DNA of 49,549 nucleotides from Thiobacillus sp. (GTDB lineage Bacteria; Pseudomonadota; Gammaproteobacteria; Burkholderiales; Thiobacillaceae): the NCBI GenBank assembly GCA_016124745.1, contig WGNC01000012.1:1-49549 (forward strand), written 5' to 3'. The translations under genes were made by a program, and so were the position numbers. Shown in pieces: positions 47,446 to 49,549 of this stretch; positions within the stretch are counted from its first letter, which is position 1; each line of letters begins with the position of its first letter. The notes below the pieces were generated by a model. That model made no database searches. It saw only the letters and a program-made list of their open reading frames with translations, and was not told the DNA's origin.

Positions 47446-48739
47446 GCTCCTGTTTCTGCTGGGCTTGCTGGTTTCGGCTTCGACGCATGCCCAAGCCGGC
47501 GAGCCCATCCAAGCCGGCGAGCCCATCCAGGCCGGCGAGTCCATCCAGGCCGCGTTCGACAGCTGGCTCGCCGACTTGCGGCGGGAAGCGGCCGCGCAGG
47601 GCATTTCACAGGCCACGCTGGATGCGGCGCTCGACAATCTCGCCCTCGCCGAGCGCGTGATCGAGCTCGACCGCCGCCAGCCGGAATTCCTGCAGACCTT
47701 CGACGCCTATCTGGGGCGGCGCATCACCCCGACTCAAGTCACGCGCGGTCAGGAGCTGTTGCAGGAACACGCGGCCCTTCTGGATGAGGTCGAGCAGAAA
47801 TACGGCATCCCCAAGGTTGTGCTGGTGGCGTTCTGGGGACTGGAAACGCGTTACGGCGCAGTTCAGGGCAGCCTCAATGTCCCTGCCAGCCTCGCCACGC
47901 TCGCCTTCGAGGGCCGCCGCAGCACGTTCTTTCGCAACCAGTTGCTCGACGCGCTGCGCATCATCGACGCCGGACACGTCCAGGCGATCGACATGAACGG
48001 TTCATGGGCTGGTGCAATGGGGCACATGCAGTTCATGCCGTCGACCTTTCTCGCCTATGCGGTGGATGGCGACGCGGACGGCCGCATCGACGTGTGGACG
48101 TCGCTGCCCGACGCGATGCACTCGGCGGCCAATTATCTGAGGCGGGCGGGCTGGCAAGTGCAGGAGCCGGTGGCGCTTGAGGTGTTGTTGCCGGAGGGCT
48201 TCGACTGGCGGCAGGCGCGCCTGGCGCATCGTCTGCCCGTCGAGGCGTGGGCGTTGGCGGGGGTGCGGCAGGCGGACGGGTCTGCCCTGCCTGCGGCGAA
48301 CGGGCGCGCAGCCATCGTGTTGCCGCAGGGCTGGCAGGGTCCGGCCTTCATGGTGTTCGACAACTTCAACGTGGTGATGCGCTGGAACCGCTCGGTCAAC
48401 TACGCGCTGACGGTCGCCCAGCTGGCACATCAGCTGGCGGGTGGCGGCGCACTCATGCGGACAGGCGAACCCGGCGCGATCAGTTCGGAACAACTCAAAG
48501 CGATGCAGCAGGCGCTGAACGAAATGGGCTTCGATGCCGGCACGGTGGACGGCATGCTCGGTCCGCGCACCCAGACCGCCATCCGGCTTTATCAGGCGAT
48601 GAACCAGCTGCCGGTCGATGGCTACCCTTCGCCCAGCGTGCTGGCGCGTATCGAGCAATCGCACGCCGAGGCGGCCGCTGCCGGCAAGCTGACCCTAGGG
48701 CCGGCCCCCACTTTTGCCGACCCGGTCGAGCAGCCCTGA
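47438..48739 (+). CDS. mltB: Lytic murein transglycosylase B
   Basis: A 433-residue exported transglycosylase. The leader (LLFLLGLLVSASTHA) is followed by three copies of QAGEPI/S-I, then the SLT/MltB domain. Blocks include VLVAFWGLETRYGAVQGSLNVPASLATLAFEGRRS, whose Glu in GLETRYG is catalytic, and GSWAGAMGHMQFMPSTFLAYAVDGDADGRIDVW. A C-terminal peptidoglycan-binding domain (LKAMQQALNEMGFDAGTVDGMLGPRTQTAIRLYQ) closes the protein. No lipobox, so it is the soluble or membrane-loose type. Its start overlaps the end of asnO by eight bases. Confidence 0.93.
   Translation: MHKLLFLLGLLVSASTHAQAGEPIQAGEPIQAGESIQAAFDSWLADLRREAAAQGISQATLDAALDNLALAERVIELDRRQPEFLQTFDAYLGRRITPTQVTRGQELLQEHAALLDEVEQKYGIPKVVLVAFWGLETRYGAVQGSLNVPASLATLAFEGRRSTFFRNQLLDALRIIDAGHVQAIDMNGSWAGAMGHMQFMPSTFLAYAVDGDADGRIDVWTSLPDAMHSAANYLRRAGWQVQEPVALEVLLPEGFDWRQARLAHRLPVEAWALAGVRQADGSALPAANGRAAIVLPQGWQGPAFMVFDNFNVVMRWNRSVNYALTVAQLAHQLAGGGALMRTGEPGAISSEQLKAMQQALNEMGFDAGTVDGMLGPRTQTAIRLYQAMNQLPVDGYPSPSVLARIEQSHAEAAAAGKLTLGPAPTFADPVEQP
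47492..47545 (+). repeat. Three 18-bp tandem repeats at the mature N-terminus of mltB
   Basis: Units CAAGCCGGCGAGCCCATC at 47492-47509 and 47510-47527 are exact; the third (47528-47545) differs at two bases. They encode QAGEPI twice and then QAGESI. A partial fourth unit follows. They lie just after the signal peptide. Confidence 0.9.
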
Positions 48740-48853
48740 TTCGAACGCGCATGGTCACTCACACTACGACAATTCGGTTTGTGGGCCGCAGGTTTTGCAA
48801 GACCAAGGCGATGACCGTTTCATGACGCTGCCGGGCGCCGGCTTTCCCGTCAC

Positions 48854-49201
48854 GTGAGCCTGGTCTGCTGGAAATGCGGTGCCAGCCTGGCCGGCATGCT
48901 GCTGCCGCTGTCGCGCCTGGATTGCTGCCCCAGCTGCCGCGCCGACCTGCACGCGTGCCGGCTGTGCCGCCACCATGACCCGCACCGCGCCGGCGAGTGT
49001 CGCGAACTGGCAGCGGAGCGTGTCGCCGACAAGCAGCGCACCAACGACTGCGGCTGGTTCGTGCCGCGGCCGGACGCCTATCAGGGTGGCGGCGCAGCCA
49101 TGGCGCAGGGCAGCCGCGCGGCGCTGGATGCCCTGTTCGGCGAGGGCGGGGGCAAGGACAGGGGACGACCGCAGTCGCTGGACGACCTGTTCAAGAAATG
49201 A
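48854..49201 (+). CDS. Small cysteine-rich (zinc-ribbon-like) protein, unknown
   Basis: A 115-residue protein with GTG start at 48854. The N-terminal half has several Cys pairs: CWKCGA, CCPSCRAD, ACRLCRHHD and ECRE, plus the CGWF later; they look like zinc-binding knuckles. The C-terminal half is Gly/Ala-rich and ends in QSLDDLFKK. I do not recognise a named family. The pattern suggests a zinc-binding protein. It is separated from mltB by about 114 bases on the same strand. Confidence 0.65.
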   Translation: MSLVCWKCGASLAGMLLPLSRLDCCPSCRADLHACRLCRHHDPHRAGECRELAAERVADKQRTNDCGWFVPRPDAYQGGGAAMAQGSRAALDALFGEGGGKDRGRPQSLDDLFKK

Positions 49202-49549
49202 TCACAGCTGGGCCTGTTGCTTCGGGCCAAACAGGGATCCGCAGGGTTGAAATTGATTGGCTGTCAACGTGAGATGAGTTGATCCGGTATCGCCATGCCG
49301 TCGCGCATCCGGGCAGCGTTGCCCGTGAACCGCAACAACTCGATCAAGCTTCACGCCAGCACGGCAACTCACACCCGTATCGGGGACGACTGCGACCTGT
49401 TAGGGAATCCCTTATATGGACGCCCCCCGGAGTACAAGTAGATTTTGCATACGGCAGTAGGTAAGGATGCAGTCTTATATCCGGCCTGTTGGTGCAGGCG
49501 GCAAGCCTGCTGGCCCTGATGGAATCCGCTGACGGGGCCCTCATCTGAA
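49202..49549. other. Window end without an identifiable gene
   Basis: About 350 bases. Short frames exist (e.g. 49279-49464) but have no domain features. A near-perfect dyad AGGGA-A-TCCCT lies at about 49402-49412. It may be upstream control DNA of a gene that begins beyond the window. Confidence 0.4.

Noticed and set aside
49402..49412. AGGGAATCCCT dyad near the window end
   Set aside because: Too short and isolated to call an operator without knowing the next gene.

Overview
The window is a GC-rich bacterial chromosome segment with dense, short-spaced genes. Gene content and order fit a betaproteobacterium: an atpAGDC operon end, zapB-zapA-6S RNA-fau, miaB-phoH-ybeY-corC, groESL behind a CIRCE operator, and a MidA methyltransferase beside a pteridine reductase. 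The general flavour suggests a Thiobacillus-like member of the Nitrosomonadales, but this is inference; there is no rRNA or other taxonomic marker here. No phage, insertion sequence, integrase or CRISPR array was seen.

Layout. 1-3.7 kb: 3' part of the F1Fo ATP synthase operon (atpA partial, atpG, atpD, atpC) closed by a strong terminator. 3.7-10.4 kb: envelope and accessory genes, including a DUF4105 membrane protein, a Tat-type amidohydrolase, a PLDc_N/SHOCT protein, a glycine-zipper protein, a three-domain NlpE/META/DUF4377 lipoprotein and a yqjD-yqjE-yqjK-like operon. 10.6-15.2 kb: two nucleotide-sugar genes (UDP-HexNAc dehydrogenase and epimerase), a divergent trypsin-like protease and a beta-CASP metallo-beta-lactamase nuclease. 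15.3-18.9 kb: bioA divergent from groES-groEL, with a perfect CIRCE between them. 19.0-23.8 kb: an acetate-type uptake cluster (cNMP/CBS/DUF294 protein and DnaQ-like exonuclease facing an SSS symporter with its DUF4212 small subunit). 24.1-26.9 kb: PBP4 and small or unknown genes.

27.3-28.9 kb holds the most unusual locus: two adjacent exported proteins, one extremely methionine-rich, both built on the same roughly 13-residue (D/N)P-x-x-Y-x-x-W-M repeat. Dyad and direct-repeat motifs lie upstream of the first gene. I recognise no described function. 28.9-30.2 kb is fau, 6S RNA, zapA and zapB. 30.3-33.2 kb is a B12 module: cobalamin riboswitch, BtuB-like receptor and cobalamin adenosyltransferase. 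33.3-36.9 kb: a glycosyltransferase, an MscS channel, gluQ and an unknown gene behind a heptanucleotide repeat. 37.0 kb: tRNA-Met. 37.4-41.2 kb: miaB, phoH-like, ybeY, corC. 41.3-44.6 kb: MidA methyltransferase, pteridine reductase and another methyltransferase. 44.6-49.2 kb: SrkA-type kinase, an N-acetylglutaminylglutamine amidotransferase homologue, MltB and a cysteine-rich small protein.

Dispersed palindromic elements with a CTGAGCTTGTCGAAG core occur between genes at about 38.8, 41.2 and, as a half copy, 43.3 kb. All assignments come from reading motifs and gene context; no database search was run.
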